From Tribonema minus (taxonomy: Eukaryota > Sar > Xanthophyceae > Tribonematales > Tribonemataceae): a stretch of 64,000 nucleotides of DNA. The position numbers were made by a program, and so were the translations under genes. Position 1 is the first letter of the stretch. Each line of letters opens with the position of its first letter. The stretch is taken from assembly GCA_017506865.1 (NCBI GenBank), contig JAFCMP010000346.1, forward strand, positions 620,001 to 684,000. The letters run 5' to 3'. Under the pieces are notes generated by a model that had not been told where the DNA came from, did not search any database, and worked only from the letters and a program-made list of their open reading frames with translations. This document shows, piece after piece, positions 11,901 to 24,300 of this stretch.

Positions 11901-13570
11901 CTGCTCTGATTGCTGCGTGAGGTGCAAGCAGGGTCTGCCCTCGGCTCCGAACTACCCTGGTGCTAGCCATCAACCCTGATCCTAACCCTGTTAGCGTGGT
12001 CTGCCACTCGCCTCCTTAGGGTTAGGGTTAGGGGTAGGCTTAGGCTTAGGGTTAGGGTTAGGGGTAGTAGTAGTACAGGGTGATTGTACTGCTGCGTTGT
12101 GGTACTCAAGCAGAGGGCACCATGCCAACTTCAACTGACACGCTTCAACTCATCAAACTTGGCAAACCCAACTCATCACACTTGACGACTCACACCCAGA
12201 CTCACGACGCGACGCAAACCCAGGCTCACGATGCCCCCGCGCCCTGCTGCAGGTGTGCGTGGCCGACGAAAACCACGCCACGAGCTGCGTTGTGCTGCCC
12301 AAACAGGGCAGCATGCAAACCTCAAGTGATGCGCTGCAACTCGTCCGGCACGACAGCAATGCACCAGTTCACGCGCATCAGAAGTACCCCACTCACCAAA
12401 CTTGACGACTCGGACCCAGACTCATGTCGCCCCGCGCCCTGCTGCAGGTGTGCGTGGCCGACGCGAACCACGTGACCAGCTGCGCCGCGCAGAAGTCGTG
12501 TCCCAAGGGCCGCCAGCCCTGCGGCGGAACCGCCGCCAACTTCGCAATTATAGGAGGAGACGTTTCCTTCTACTTTGAGTACACGGCGCACGACAAGTGC
12601 TACCCGCGCGGCGCCAGCTGCGGCTACTCCGAGAGCGGCAAGAGCAGGTGAGTTGCGTGTGCGATAGACAGCGTACTGGTTGACGCAGCTGGGTTGCCGC
12701 TTGCTCGAGAGTGGCATGATCATGCTCGGCTACACCAAAGACCGGCAAGAGCAGGTCAGTGGGCGCGATGACTTGCCATTTTTTGACACTCTGGATGCAG
12801 CTGCACTTCGGCACCGCGAGCATCGCACACGGCGGCCTCAGCCAGCACAGACTCTCGGAGATTTGCAGCATCGGCGAAGGCACACCTCGCTGTTGCTTCA
12901 CTTTTCGAGCAGCAACTGCAGCTGCTGCTGGCCTTCGTCTTATCTCGTGTACTCTTTTGTTCAGCAGCGGAGTCTGCTGCAGCACTCATCAGTGTGCTTT
13001 CCCATGCCAAACGCATCTCCACTCAAGGCAATGCTGAGCTCTTGTCCTGCTTCACTTGCTTTTCAGTCCGTCGTCTGCAACATCAGAATCCAATGTTTGC
13101 ATAAGTCGCATCTTATTATGACTTTTGCGTGTGGATGATCTTGCACATTTGGCCAATCTGCCCCTCCCCCCCCCCCCTCCTCCCCCCCCCCCCAGCTGCA
13201 AGAAGCCCATCACGTGCAGCAAGGGCGAGACAGCGTGCGGGCGGTGCTGGAGGGAGATCTACTTGCAACTGCTCATCATCACTTTTGCACATAATCGATA
13301 CCCCCCCCCCCCCCCCCCCCACCACCGCAACCCCCCCCCCCTCCCACCCTCCGCAGCTGCAAGAAGCCCATCACGTGCGGCAAGGGCGAGACAGCGTGCG
13401 GGCGGCTCTGGCGGGAGATCTACTATCGCGAGACGAGGCCCTCCTACTACCCCACACACGTGGAGTCGCACCTCAACAACGTCTGCTGCCCCAACGCGAC
13501 CAAGGACTGCATCAACCCCGCCTCGGGGAGCGCACCCGTTGAGGAGACCATCTGCGTCAAGAAGGAATGA
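5954..13570 (+). CDS. Secreted cysteine-rich protein, copy B (seven exons, frame conflict at exon 1/2)
   Basis: Exons: 5954-6067, 7992-8386, 8659-8808, 9764-9845, 11176-11434, 12448-12647, 13357-13570 (TGA). Exon 1 begins MISHKLQWLLLLALSQVQG, a typical signal peptide, so the product enters the secretory route. Exon 2 holds CGVCGGSGC...SCC, a charged linker and an EGF-like KCPNGKKVC...CVCPSG stretch. Exon 3 repeats the theme (ACPDGINYC...CVCPKGSFF). Exons 4-7 match copy A. Oddity: exon 1 lacks 14 bases present in copy C (9 in frame plus 5), so it ends in phase 0 while exon 2, entered at the GCTCGCAG acceptor, needs phase 2; the summed exon length (1414) is not a multiple of three. An upstream acceptor at about 7905 (CATCAG) would restore the frame, so the copy is either a pseudogene or spliced differently. 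Exon 7 is preceded by a truncated duplicate at 13197-13276. Confidence 0.75.
7353..7540 (+). repeat. Dispersed ~190 bp intronic element, copy 1
   Basis: Starts near CGAACGCTAAAAAGCTTGC and ends near GTGATTCGCTTTTCAT. It lies in intron 1 of copy B. At the equivalent place in copy C (about 29500-29520) the flanks are joined without it, so this is an insertion (or a clean loss in C). It encodes no protein. It begins directly after a GTGAGT-like string. Confidence 0.8.
10731..10752. repeat. Interstitial telomere-like repeat (CCCTAA)n
   Basis: About three and a half units of CCCTAA in intron 4 of copy B. This is the TTAGGG telomere type read on the other strand; far too short to be a chromosome end. 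Confidence 0.85.
11444..11631 (+). repeat. Dispersed ~190 bp intronic element, copy 2, at a 5' splice site
   Basis: Lies ten bases behind the donor of exon 5 of copy B. It is flanked by the 9 bp direct repeat GTATGTATG (11435-11443 and 11632-11640), of which the first copy contains the splice donor. In copies A and C the donor runs straight into the ATGTATG-rich intron with no element. The body matches copies 1, 3 and 4. Confidence 0.8.
12016..12066. repeat. Interstitial telomere-like repeat (TTAGGG)n, degenerate
   Basis: Several TTAGGG units mixed with TTAGGC and TAGGGG variants, in intron 5 of copy B. A short CCCTGATCCTAACCCTG stretch in the opposite orientation lies just upstream, at about 11974-11990. 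Confidence 0.8.
13171..13356 (+). repeat. Poly-C tracts with a truncated duplicate of exon 7 (copy B)
   Basis: Two C-runs (about 13171-13195 and 13301-13350) act as pyrimidine tracts. Between them, 13197-13276 is a second, truncated start of exon 7 behind its own CAG acceptor. It then runs out of exon similarity. Its bases around GGCGGTGCTGGAGGGAGAT resemble exon 7 of copy C more than the real exon 7 of copy B 160 bases downstream. Confidence 0.8.
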
Positions 13571-16500
13571 GAAACCTGTGCGCGCGTTCGAGCGGAAGCC
13601 CCCGCTTCAAGTGTGAAGCAGCGTGATCATTCTTGCGAGCATCATTTTTACGATTGTGAACATGGAAGAGAGCGACTGGCGCAATGCGCTAGCGGCAGCG
13701 CGCGCGCGGCAGAAGAACTGTCTGCTCGAGGAACGTCTCTCACCGCTGTTGCATTTCGACTTGAGCCAGTTTGGTGTGTAGAGTAGCAGGGGTGCTGAAG
13801 TTTTTTTTGTCGTTTGGCTGCAGGTTTAGTGTTCCAGCAACGTTTTGAAGAGCACAGGCTCCCGCTGTAGAGCCTGTCACAGCTGGCAGAATTGGCTTTC
13901 GCACTGGTGTTACAGTGCTATGAGCTATGCTGGTGCTGCAATCTGCAGCAGCGCAACTGGTACGGTACTGCCAGCGGGGCTGTTTAATGCTGTGTCATGG
14001 TAGTGGTAGGGTGACCGTTTGAATGTGCGCATGCACAGGCGCGCTGCAGATTCTCTTTTTCTTACGTTTCACTGGGAAGTTCAAGTTGCACTTTCCCCTT
14101 CGTTGGGCCATGTTGCGTTGCAGCAGTTAGCCTGGCCAGGCCATACCCTGCATATGGGGGGGAGTAGGATGGGGTGCATGTGGCCCTTGCAAACTTGCCC
14201 TTTTTCATTTCCTCTACGTGCTGTGTCTGCGCGCAAGACATCCGTGCGCGCTCAGTGCTAGTCCCCAGCGTTCCTCAATTAGAGCCCGCCTTATAGATTC
14301 GCGTAATGTACTTTACCATTTGTCGCACTCATCTGGGCAGTCTGTTCGCGTGTCTGTTTGCCTGCGCCGCTGATTGGCATGCATGTGTTTTACGTGTTTG
14401 CTTTAGAGTCCACAATCGCTAGGGCACATGCTTCTTGCTGATGCTTTTACAACATGTTCAAACAGCAAGGCAGAAGCATATGATGAGCGTTGCCAGCATC
14501 TGCATGCAGTCAGCACAAGCACGTCTGGTCATGACATGCAACTCTGCGGGCCATGGCATAAGCACATGTGTCGTTGCCATCTGCCACCCATGTCTGGCGA
14601 ATCATATATCACAGCAGCTCGGCCGCACATTGTAGGGATATGTGTACGCCCTATGACTGCGAGTCGGCGTACCGCACTAGACTCGGATTCCACATTTGGC
14701 TGGCCCTAAGGTTGTGCACTCAGTAGACTGGCGGTGCACAAGTGGCGGCAGACACTGGCACCCCAACTATCAGCAGGCCTGTGCCACAGTGTGTGGGGAC
14801 CAGCTTCAGCAGTACTCGTCGACTTGAGGTTGATGTATGCGGCAAGTGTGGGTTGTGCATGAACTACGCCATGTTGTTGGTGGTATGCATGCTTCAGGGC
14901 CGTGCTGCTGCTGCTGCTGCTGCTGTTGGACAACGTTTACACGCATTACCTGGACTGCAGCCAACGGCGCCCATCTTACGTTGGACGGTCAGCCTGTGAG
15001 CTCGGTGTTTGAATACAATTAACGGTATGCAATGCAGCGTGCAATGGGTCATCATGACTGGCTACATGATGGCACCTCCCCCATTTGCATGCACTAGTCC
15101 GCATTCTGTTTTTGGGTGCTATTGCATCAATCAGAGTGTTGTTGGCAAGTGGTGCTGTTGCATGCAAGAACTCACATATCATCAAGCAAAATTCCATATG
15201 GCGGCCATTTTAAAAATCATGCAGCATACGCCGTATGGCACGCATGCAACTCCACATCATTATCAAGCCACTTTAGAAGCACTACGTACAAATCAACTGA
15301 CATACCAACTTCAAGTATTATTTTTGGCTAATTGAGAATTCCATGGCTGGCCCATGTGGACCCTACCCTTGTGTCATTCCACATCATGCAGCGCCATGCT
15401 AGCTGCTACAATAGCCCAACAGAAGAAAGAGCCTAGCAAATCATGGGCCCTCCAACTGGCCCTCTGTGATAATTTCAACATGATGTGCTAAGGATCGCAA
15501 CTCCATGTGTTGTCCTTGGCCGAGAGCCCCTCATCACATCGACAATACAAGCAACTGATATGCGGGCACTGTGCAAACCATCAACCACGCTACTAGCTGA
15601 CACAGTGCCATGACAGTGGGACGTAGTACCAAGCAACTGACTCTCTCACTCAGCAATTTAAAAAAGGCCACATGGGAGCCTAGGCCGGTCCCTCCGTGCG
15701 CACTGGTCAGACATTATCAAGCAAGTCCAACAGCTTCCTGCACACAGTATTCTGCTCAGCGAAGCTGCGAGAGGCGACAGCATTCGCATGTCATGGAACA
15801 GGCCGCCGGTAGTGCGGCGTCAGGCGCGCCAGGACAGGACAACACAGCCAGGAATGCAGCAATATGTAGCTAGTAGTACTCTTCCGACTTTTACCACAGC
15901 CATTCTGATCGCGCAATGCAAGCGACAAATTTGTCCCTGGAACCCCCCCTCTACATGCCCCCCTTTAGCCAATGGTCTAATAGGGGGAAGGGGAGGGGGC
16001 CCAGGGGACAAGTGACAAACAAACAAAATGAGCCCAGCCCGGCAAGAAGTACCCCGAGATGCCATTTGGCGGCGGCGGCGTTTGAGTGGTTGTCGTTGCG
16101 ACACTTTCAGACTGTCATACGACATGTAGATTCCTTACAGCTAGATGCCAATCATCTGGGCTTTTTCGCGCCCTGAGCGAGAATTAATAAAAAGTACGTA
16201 CGTGGCTGCACTTCAGGGTACATTATGCGTCCCGCAGCCGCCCTTAGGCTACTCTCAGATGGAGCGAGACGCGAGCAGCACCTGAGCACTGACATCCCCT
16301 CCCCATAGCATCTAAGGTTCAAACCCACGCGTTCAAATATTCAGACTACTCGGTCGCCCCGTCACAGGGGCCAGCAACGCGCCAATGCGGCCCGACCTGC
16401 CTTCAGCCACAACTCCGGTGCCCAACCCAGGGCGGGCAGCGGTGTATGTTGGACGGCGCCTGGTTAACTCTTTCTATTGTGTGTGTGGGGGGGGGGAAGG

Positions 16501-17039
16501 AAGGGGTGGAGGCGGTAGTATGTGTGATGGGGGGGGTTGTATGCTGGCAATGATTCTATAGTTTCAGTGTGGGGGAAGGAAGGGGTGGAGGGGCATATTT
16601 GATCCTGGGGTGGGTGAGAGGGGGATGGCATGGCGGGGGTGTATGCGGGCAAGGACTCTTTTTGTTTTAGTGTGGGTGAAGGAGGGGGTGGAGGGGGTAT
16701 GGGTGCGTGGGGGGCGAGTTCCTGGGTGGATGGGAGGGGGAAGGGATTGGGGGGGGTGAATGCGGGGAAGAATCGTTTTTTTCTTTAAAAGTGTCTGTGT
16801 GTGTTGTGGGAGGGGGAACGGATGGGGTGTGTGTATGCGCGGAAGGACTCTTTTTTTTAGTGTCTGTGTGTGTGTTGTGCGTGGGCGTCCTTTGCTGGTG
16901 TGTGGGCGGGTGGGTGGGCGGGGGTGTGGGTGGGTGTGGCTTGCTGACTGGGCCAGCACGCCCTTCATCCACTTGTCGTCGTGTGTGGGGTGCTCTTTGC
17001 TGGAGTGTGGGCGGGTGGGTGGGTGGGTGTATGTTCTGG
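13571..17039. other. Spacer between copy B and the hydrolase gene (tail to tail)
   Basis: 13571-14450 is the paralogue of 35552-36440 behind copy C, so it is the shared 3' flank of the family. 14450-16470 shows no supported gene. From about 16480 the strand becomes very G-rich (separate entry). The two flanking genes converge on this spacer. Confidence 0.55.
16480..17039. repeat. G-rich degenerate minisatellite downstream of the hydrolase stop
   Basis: Roughly 100 bp units built on GTGTGGGTGAAGGAGGGGG and GGGTGGATGG-like blocks, ending directly at the hydrolase stop codon. Read on the gene's own strand it is C-rich. It contains many G-runs able to form quadruplexes. At about 16949-16976 it includes an echo of the last coding bases of the hydrolase (CACGCCCTTCATCCACTTGT). 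Confidence 0.7.
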
Positions 17040-18322
17040 TTACTGGCCCATTGCCAGCACGCCCTTCATCCACTTGTCGGCTGCGTCTGCGCCCTGCTGG
17101 TGCTGGTCCTCACGGCTCACCCAGCCGAGCAGGTAGGGGTACTGGTAGCCGTAGTAGCCCCAGTCAAAGTGGGTGCCGCCCTGTTGCGCATGTCAAGAGG
17201 GCACGTATGCTTTGTGTGAGGCTAATATGTGCAATACAGCAAGGACCAGCCTGAGCACGTAAAAAGACTGGTAGCCGTAGTAGCCCCAGTCGAAGTGGGC
17301 GCCACCCTGTTGCGCGTGTCAAGAGGGGTATGTGTGCCATGCGCTGAGTGTAAGGGTAATGGAAATAAAGCGCTCGGGCAACAGCAGGTTGGGGGATTGT
17401 TATATCCGTAGTAACCCCAGTCCAAGTGGGTGACGTCCTGTTCCGCATGTCAAGAGGAGCATGTGTACCAGGCGCTTAGTGTGAGGATATGTGGAATAGC
17501 GCATAGTGTGAGGACTTGTGGAATTTTGTGAGCTTCTGTCAAGAGGAGCATGTACACCAACCATGTGCTGACTGCAAGGATATGTGAAATAGTAGGAGCC
17601 GCAGTTGAAAGTGCGTGTCAGTTTGTTGCACATGTCAAGGAGTGAGGATGAGTCGAATGTAGACCTGTTGAGCTACGTAGAATAGAGCCAAGTAGTAGAC
17701 ACAAATGAAGTGAGCGCCGTCCTGTCACGCATACCTTCAACATATGAGTGGTATGGCAGCATGTGCGCAGCTCATCAACCTCATAGTTCGCGACAGGTAA
17801 GGAGCAAACCCAACCAGACAGCGTGATCAACAGATGGTGAGCCCACAGTAGCCAACTGAGGAGTGGAGTTGCAAAGAGGACAAGTGCGTTTAGCAAGATG
17901 TCCGTGATCATGCACGCACAACATGCATGTATCGTGAGCCTAGTACGTGAAGTGGTGCAGCTGTGCTTGGGTTCGCATACAGTGGCGAGTGGCAGGCAGC
18001 ACTGGCAGCGGCCATCTGAAGCGCTCGATGAGCCACTACTTAGGGCATGGATGGCCTGATTAAACGTTTTTCATTTCCCTGTCAGTACGGTGTACTGACC
18101 TCGATGGTGGCAGTGGTGACAGTACGGTGTACTGTACAGTGTACTGTACGGTGTACTGTACGATGTACTGTACGGTGTACTGTACAGTGTACTGACCTTG
18201 ATGGTGACAGTGGTGATGGAGTCGGAAGGCACAGTGGCCAGCAGGATGCCCACATAGTAGGCAACGGCGTTGGGGCGCCTGGCGGAGCCGCCGTCACGAG
18301 TTCCCACCATCTGAGATGCAGC

Positions 18323-18388
<66 letters not shown>

Positions 18389-21300
18389 GCAGCGGCAGCA
18401 GCAGCAGCAGCGGCAGCGGCAGCAGCAGCAGCATCAGCAGCAGCAGCAGCAGCAGCAGCGTCAGCAAGTGTGGAAGCAGTGCCAGGTTTGAAAGGTGGCT
18501 ACTGCGAAGTCGGGAGGCGAGGCGGTGCATTGCTGGCGACGGCGTATGGCATGCACCGTTGCGAGTGCCCACCTTATGTGAGATGCACAGCAGCAGGTCT
18601 CAAAGCGAGACCAAGTGAGTTGAAAGCGGCGCTGCTGCCAAAATTGTTTACGGCACGTGTATGGCGCTTACAGTAGCTTCTCAGGAGTATGTGGTGGGAA
18701 AAATAGAGATGCCCACTCGCAGGAAAGGCAGTGCCTTTCCAGCATCGCCGCTGCCAACGTCGGTTACGGCACCATCATGTGCACGATCTCAACAGCGCAG
18801 CCATCTCAGTGTCAGTGAAAGACGCAACACAACGCGGCACTCACTTGCAGGAAGGGCAGCGCCTTGCCGGTGCCGGTGGTAAAGTCGTTCCCCGCGCCGC
18901 CTGCCATCAGCAGCACTCCCCTGAGCCTGAGGTCCGTGCTGGTCTGGTCTACCGGGCCCAGGGGCACGAGGTTCAGGTTGTGGTAGGCCCACGAGCTTGC
19001 AGCGACGCCGCCGTTGCTGTGACCGCCAATGAACCAGTCGTTGCCGCCGACGGCCTGGTATTGGTTCATGACCTGCGCCAAGGGAGAGTGCAGGCCAGTG
19101 TGAGGATGCATGCGAGTGCAGTGTGCGGTTTTCAGAAATGTTCAAGTGTCTGTGCCTGCAGTGGAGCATGCGGCGCACAGGAGACACGCCAGCGGAGCGC
19201 TGGCCGATTGGTACACTCATTAATTCATTTCAAATTCATTAATGAGCCGCTCCTGCTAATTCATTTTCAAATTGTTGTTTTAATGCCACCGACGGCCTGG
19301 TACTGGTTCATGACCTAGGTGCGCCAAGAGAGTGTGCAATAATGTGTGAGGATGCACGCGAGTGCAGTGCGATGGTTTCAGACGTGTCTCTGCCTGCGGT
19401 GGAGCATGTGGTGCACGGGAGACACGCCAGCAGAGCGCTGGCCGGCAAGTGAATTCATGGATTCATTCGAATTGATTAATGAGCCGCTGCCGCTGATTTC
19501 ATTTGCTGTTTTGTTGTCATCAACGGGATCAGCCTGCTGTTGGGTCATCAGCTGCGCCAAGACAGTGTGCAGGCGAATGCGCGCAGGCACACAGCTTCAG
19601 CATCTCTGCCTGGGATCAGTTACTTGGCGATCGCCGGGCATCCTACAACCCATGCCGCCACTGTTGAGTGGTTTAGGTGGAAATTGCACCAACACTTAAT
19701 TGAGAGGCGGCTGCACTGTGCTTTGTGCCTCCAGCGGATGTAGATACGCCACTTCACCCTGAACAACGATTCAACGCCATGTTTTTCATGGAGCTTGCGC
19801 TGATGGCGGGGGCGAACTGCAAGTTGAACACAAGCACTCCTGTACGCCGCCGCGAGTGAGGCAGCATCTAGGTTGCACGCAGATGATCATTTTATGCAGC
19901 AAACCCCATTGGGGGCTCATCCGACAATAAATATGTGCTTGCTTTCCCTCTGCCCTCAAAGTAACAGTTGCAGTTTTTGTAACTGACTCACCCCCAGAAT
20001 CACATCGCCCGACAGCTTGGTGGCATCGCGCACAGGTGCCGCCAGCACGATGACCAGGTAGCCGTTCCTGGCAAGCCGGTACGCAACGCCCTGCACAACA
20101 GTTTTGTGAGACATGCGTGAATTAACGTGAATTGACGCCCCCCGCCACAGTGTAGTAAGACAAGCATGAATTAACGCCCTGCGCCACGGTGTTGTAAGAC
20201 ATGCGTAAATTGAGGTGAGCAGACGCAATGCCCTGCGCCACAGTGTTGTAAGACATAAGTGAGTCAAGGCACGCAACGTCTTGCGCCACAGATTGTGAGA
20301 CATGCATGAATCAACTTGAAGGTGTGCAGACGCAACGCCCTGCGTCATAGTATTGCGAGACATGCGTGAATCAACTTGAAGGTACGCAATCATTACGCTC
20401 TGCGCCACAGTGTTGTAAGACATGCGTGAATTAAGGTGTGCAGCAGCGCACAATGGCAGTGGCACTGCTCCGACATGGTTCTGTCCAAACAGTTCCCCCG
20501 CAGATCTTCGCTGTTTGCATAGGGACAGCCGCCTCCGTCGCGGCACTTCAAGTTTGTAAAGCAAGAATGTAATTCAGAAGAGCGCGTTGCCCTGCGTACG
20601 CGTGCAGCACTTGTGATACAGGCGTCAATGCAGGAATGCAGCAGCGTGCTGTGGCGGTTGTTACGCAAGGTGCGCGGCGCCCTGCACACGCGTGCACCAC
20701 GGCGTCAACACATGCGTGAGCGAGGGAAAGTAGCACAGAACAGCATCACAACGCACACACACTCTCTCAAGCCTTTGCTTCATCCTGTCGACCAGTCTGA
20801 ACCCTAGCTAGTGCAGCGTGTTTTCCGTGAAGCCCTCTCTGTGCGCGTGCAGGGTCCACAGGTCAGATGAGTATGCGACAGCAGGGCAAGATGCTCTCGT
20901 GATAAGTAACACAGGAGCCCGTCAATGCGCAGGGGGTGCCCGCAGGCTGCCGAAAGCGGCGTGCGCTGCTGCGAGCACTTCCGCCTACAGTGTTTGCAGC
21001 TTGCCTGCTTCCGTGTATGCGTAGGCATGTGTGCGTCTATCAGGACCAATGCCCCCTGCAGGAAAGGTGAGACGCGCTGTTTACCAGTTGAAGTTCTGGT
21101 TTAAGATCTCCCATCCTACAAATCGTGATGCCTCGGCTGGGACTCCCGCCCCCTGAAGAAATACGTCCGATGCCCTGATCGGCTCTGGGTTTAGGATGGC
21201 ACAACTGGTGGCTTGGCCTGTGGGTTATCAGCTGAAGTTCTGGTTGAAGTAAGATGTTCCAGCCTGCGTTATTGCGTCACCGCGAATGCCTCCACAGGGG

Positions 21301-24300
21301 CTGACGCCCCTGCTGAAACTCCAAGACGTAACCCGAATGTATACGTATATGCACATGATATACGGAATACCGCGTGGTACTAATCTGCCGACCGTACTTA
21401 CCGCATATGCCTCGGGAGGGACTGCCGCCCCCTGCAGAAACAGGTATGAGGCCCTGATCTTCTGCGTCTGCGGTGTGAACGCCAGCCAACGCGTCCCATC
21501 CGCTTTGCTCTTGGGCTCCACCAGCACCTGCAGCAGCGACATGAGTGAAGGATGTGCCAGCGGCCAAGGGGACGGAGGGGGTTGTCAGTAATGCACAGAA
21601 GACCGGGGGGGGGGGGGGGGGGGGGGGTAATTTTGTTGGCGGTTACCATGTATGCGTCGCGACCAGCAGGTGACATTTGATGGTATACGAGGCACATACG
21701 CATGCACACACCTTGATTGAGTTTTGTATCTAAGCTTATCACAATTTGTAAAACTTGAAGTATATATATGGAAACGCAACAAAGCGCATGACGCTCCAGA
21801 TTCCGCCTTCTTACCTATCGTCAACCACTAGTATGAGTAGCTGCCCCCCCTCGTACGCAACCGTCATCTCACATACATATAATACCGAGTAGTACTAAGT
21901 AGTACATCTCGTGCATGCGTATTGGCCGCTACCTGGGCCTTCAGCTGGGCTGACAATAAACCGCCATTAGTATTAGTAATACTTGCACAAGCGCCGGCGT
22001 CGCTTATTCTGAGCCTCAATCGGGTGGACAGTGTATCCATCAGCGTGCTGCCGCTGCCTGAAGCTGACGCGGGCCACCAGGCAGGCCGCTAAATGCATTC
22101 ACTGCTAGACGCCGTCTCATGTCTCAGGAGCTCTTATTCCCAACTGCTTGATGCCTCAGGGCAGCTGATGAGTCAGGGCGCCCCCCCTACAGAGTATACT
22201 GTAGGATACTTACTGCATGAACGCAAGGCCACCGGTCAGGGTGGTGATCAGCGCAGCGTTCTTGCTGACCCACTGCAAGCATGCGAATGAAAGTCTACCA
22301 CCATGATCTCTCCTTTGGCTTCTAACTCATTACCATACTTCTAGTTACCTCAGGGAAGCTGATGAGATAGGGCCGCCCCTCCTTCATCAGCAAATGATAC
22401 TGCATAAACCCAAAGCCGCCGGTCAGGGTGATGATCAGCGCACCGCTCTTGCTGACCGACCGCAAGCATGAGAACCAACATCTACCACCATGATCTCTGC
22501 CTTACAACCACAAGTTGTTGCCGTACTGCTGGCGTCAACGTAAGTTACCTCGGGGGAGCTGATGAGGTAGGGCCGCCCCTCCTCCATGAGCGAGGGGTAC
22601 TGCATGAACCCGAAGCCACTGGCCAGGGTAGCGATCAGCGCGTCATCCGTGGGCAAGTCAGCCTGCGCGACTGCAGGTGGTTGCTGAACCACATCGCCCG
22701 CGTTGCTCTGCAGCGTGGCCGCAATGTCGGCGGCCGTCATGCCGAGCTGCGAGTCGGTGCCCGTCGCCACGACGCAGTAGAGGTCCTTCTTCAGCAGCGC
22801 GGTGCCCACGAGCGGGTCCACCTTCGAGCCCAGCAGGCCCAGCATCTTCACGTGGGGCTGGCGGCGGCAGCAGCAGCAGCAGCAGCAGCACGTGGAGAGA
22901 GAGGCAGAAATGTCACAAGTTGAAGTTGAAATTCAAGTAGACGTCATTGAGTTTTCCCACAACGCAGTTGCAGAGCGGACAGGGGAGGCAAGCACAGATG
23001 TCACGAGTTGAACTTCAAGTTGAAGTCCTTGGATTGCGCTGGCCGCACGGCGAGTCGACGGTGCTTGTTGCCACGACGCAGTAGAAGTCCATGTTCAGCA
23101 ACTTGAAGGCGGTGCCCACGAACAGGTTCAGGTTGGCGCCCTGCAGGCCCAGCACCTTCACCTTAGGCTGTGGGGGGAACACGAGTTGAAGATTACGTTG
23201 AGGTACAACCGACAAAGACCAAGTGCCAGCAGCAGCAGGCCCAGCATCTTCACGCGGGGCTAGCAACGCACTGCGGCAGATTGGGGACACGAGGGCGTAA
23301 TGTCACTATGTGAAATAACTGAAGTTGAAGTTAGTGGCAACGATGTTGCCACGACGCAGAGCAGGTTTCCCATCAGCAGCGCGATGCCAACGAGCAGCCT
23401 CAGCTTTGTGCCCAGCAGGCCCAGCAACTGCATGCGGGGCTGGCAGCATGGGATTCGAGGACAGAAATGTCACAGCTTGAAGTCCTTAAAAGTTGTTGCG
23501 ACCGCATGCATCAGCTTGCGTTGGAAGGTCACAAGTGGACGTTGTTGACAACCACAAAATCCGCACGAGCGGGCCCAGCGTTGAGTCGAGCAGGCCGGGC
23601 ATCTGCACATGGGGCCGTTGTAGTGAGGCAACCCTACGTGGAGCAGTACTTGAAGTAGGGCTGCATTGCGATATGCCTGTTGTGCTATGATAACAAGACA
23701 GCTGACACCATGACCTCCTGACAGGACTTCTTTCCACTGCCTTGGCTGCTGGCTATGCTTCCATTTCATATGAGCTTGCACACACTACACGGGCGTGTGG
23801 AATTGACTTGGAGGTCTCAGGAGTGGTGAGGTAGTGTCAGTGTGAGAGATGACGAGAGGGCTGAAATATCACGGCTTTAGTAAAAACAAGTTGACGTTCT
23901 TCATGAAGACCAAGTGCGCATGTGGTTGGCATGAGGCAAAGAGCTGGTTGCAAGCGGCAGAGCATGATGTTTTGAACCAGTGAGGTACTGGCACATGGCG
24001 GGTGTGAGAGCGCTAAGCTGTTGATGATTGTCGCTTTGCCTGCAAGGCGCTGCTGAGTTCAATGGATGTTGCGCGAAGTAGGTACTCTTGTTTGTCGCTA
24101 GCACAGGAGCTAGCCGAGCGCATCATAACGCATATGCGCGGAGCGGCGATGCTCGGCACCCTGCTGAGCGCCGCGCGCCTGGCGCCGGCATTGCTTGAAC
24201 ACGGCTTTAGTTAAACAGGCTGAGCGCCGCTCACAGATTCTCGATGTTTGTACGTGAACCACCGGCCTCGCTGGCGGCCCTTTTTAATACTGCAAGAATA

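Larger units (their letters stand above)
5830..14450 (+). repeat. Segmental duplication, unit B (paralogous to about 27600-36440)
   Basis: Exons, introns and about 0.9 kb of 3' flank match the region of copy C in the same order and orientation. Exons are very similar; introns differ by insertions such as the dispersed element at 7353-7540, which is absent from C, and a ~400 bp insertion at about 29013-29420 of C that is absent from B. The boundaries are approximate, judged by eye. Confidence 0.75.

Noticed and set aside
16564..17073. Pro/His/Thr-rich 169-codon minus-strand frame
   Set aside because: Translation of the G-rich minisatellite; no independent support.
18047..18676. 209-codon frame with poly-Ala (and a poly-Ser frame in the shadow)
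   Set aside because: It is produced by the CAG repeat and lies in introns of the minus-strand hydrolase.
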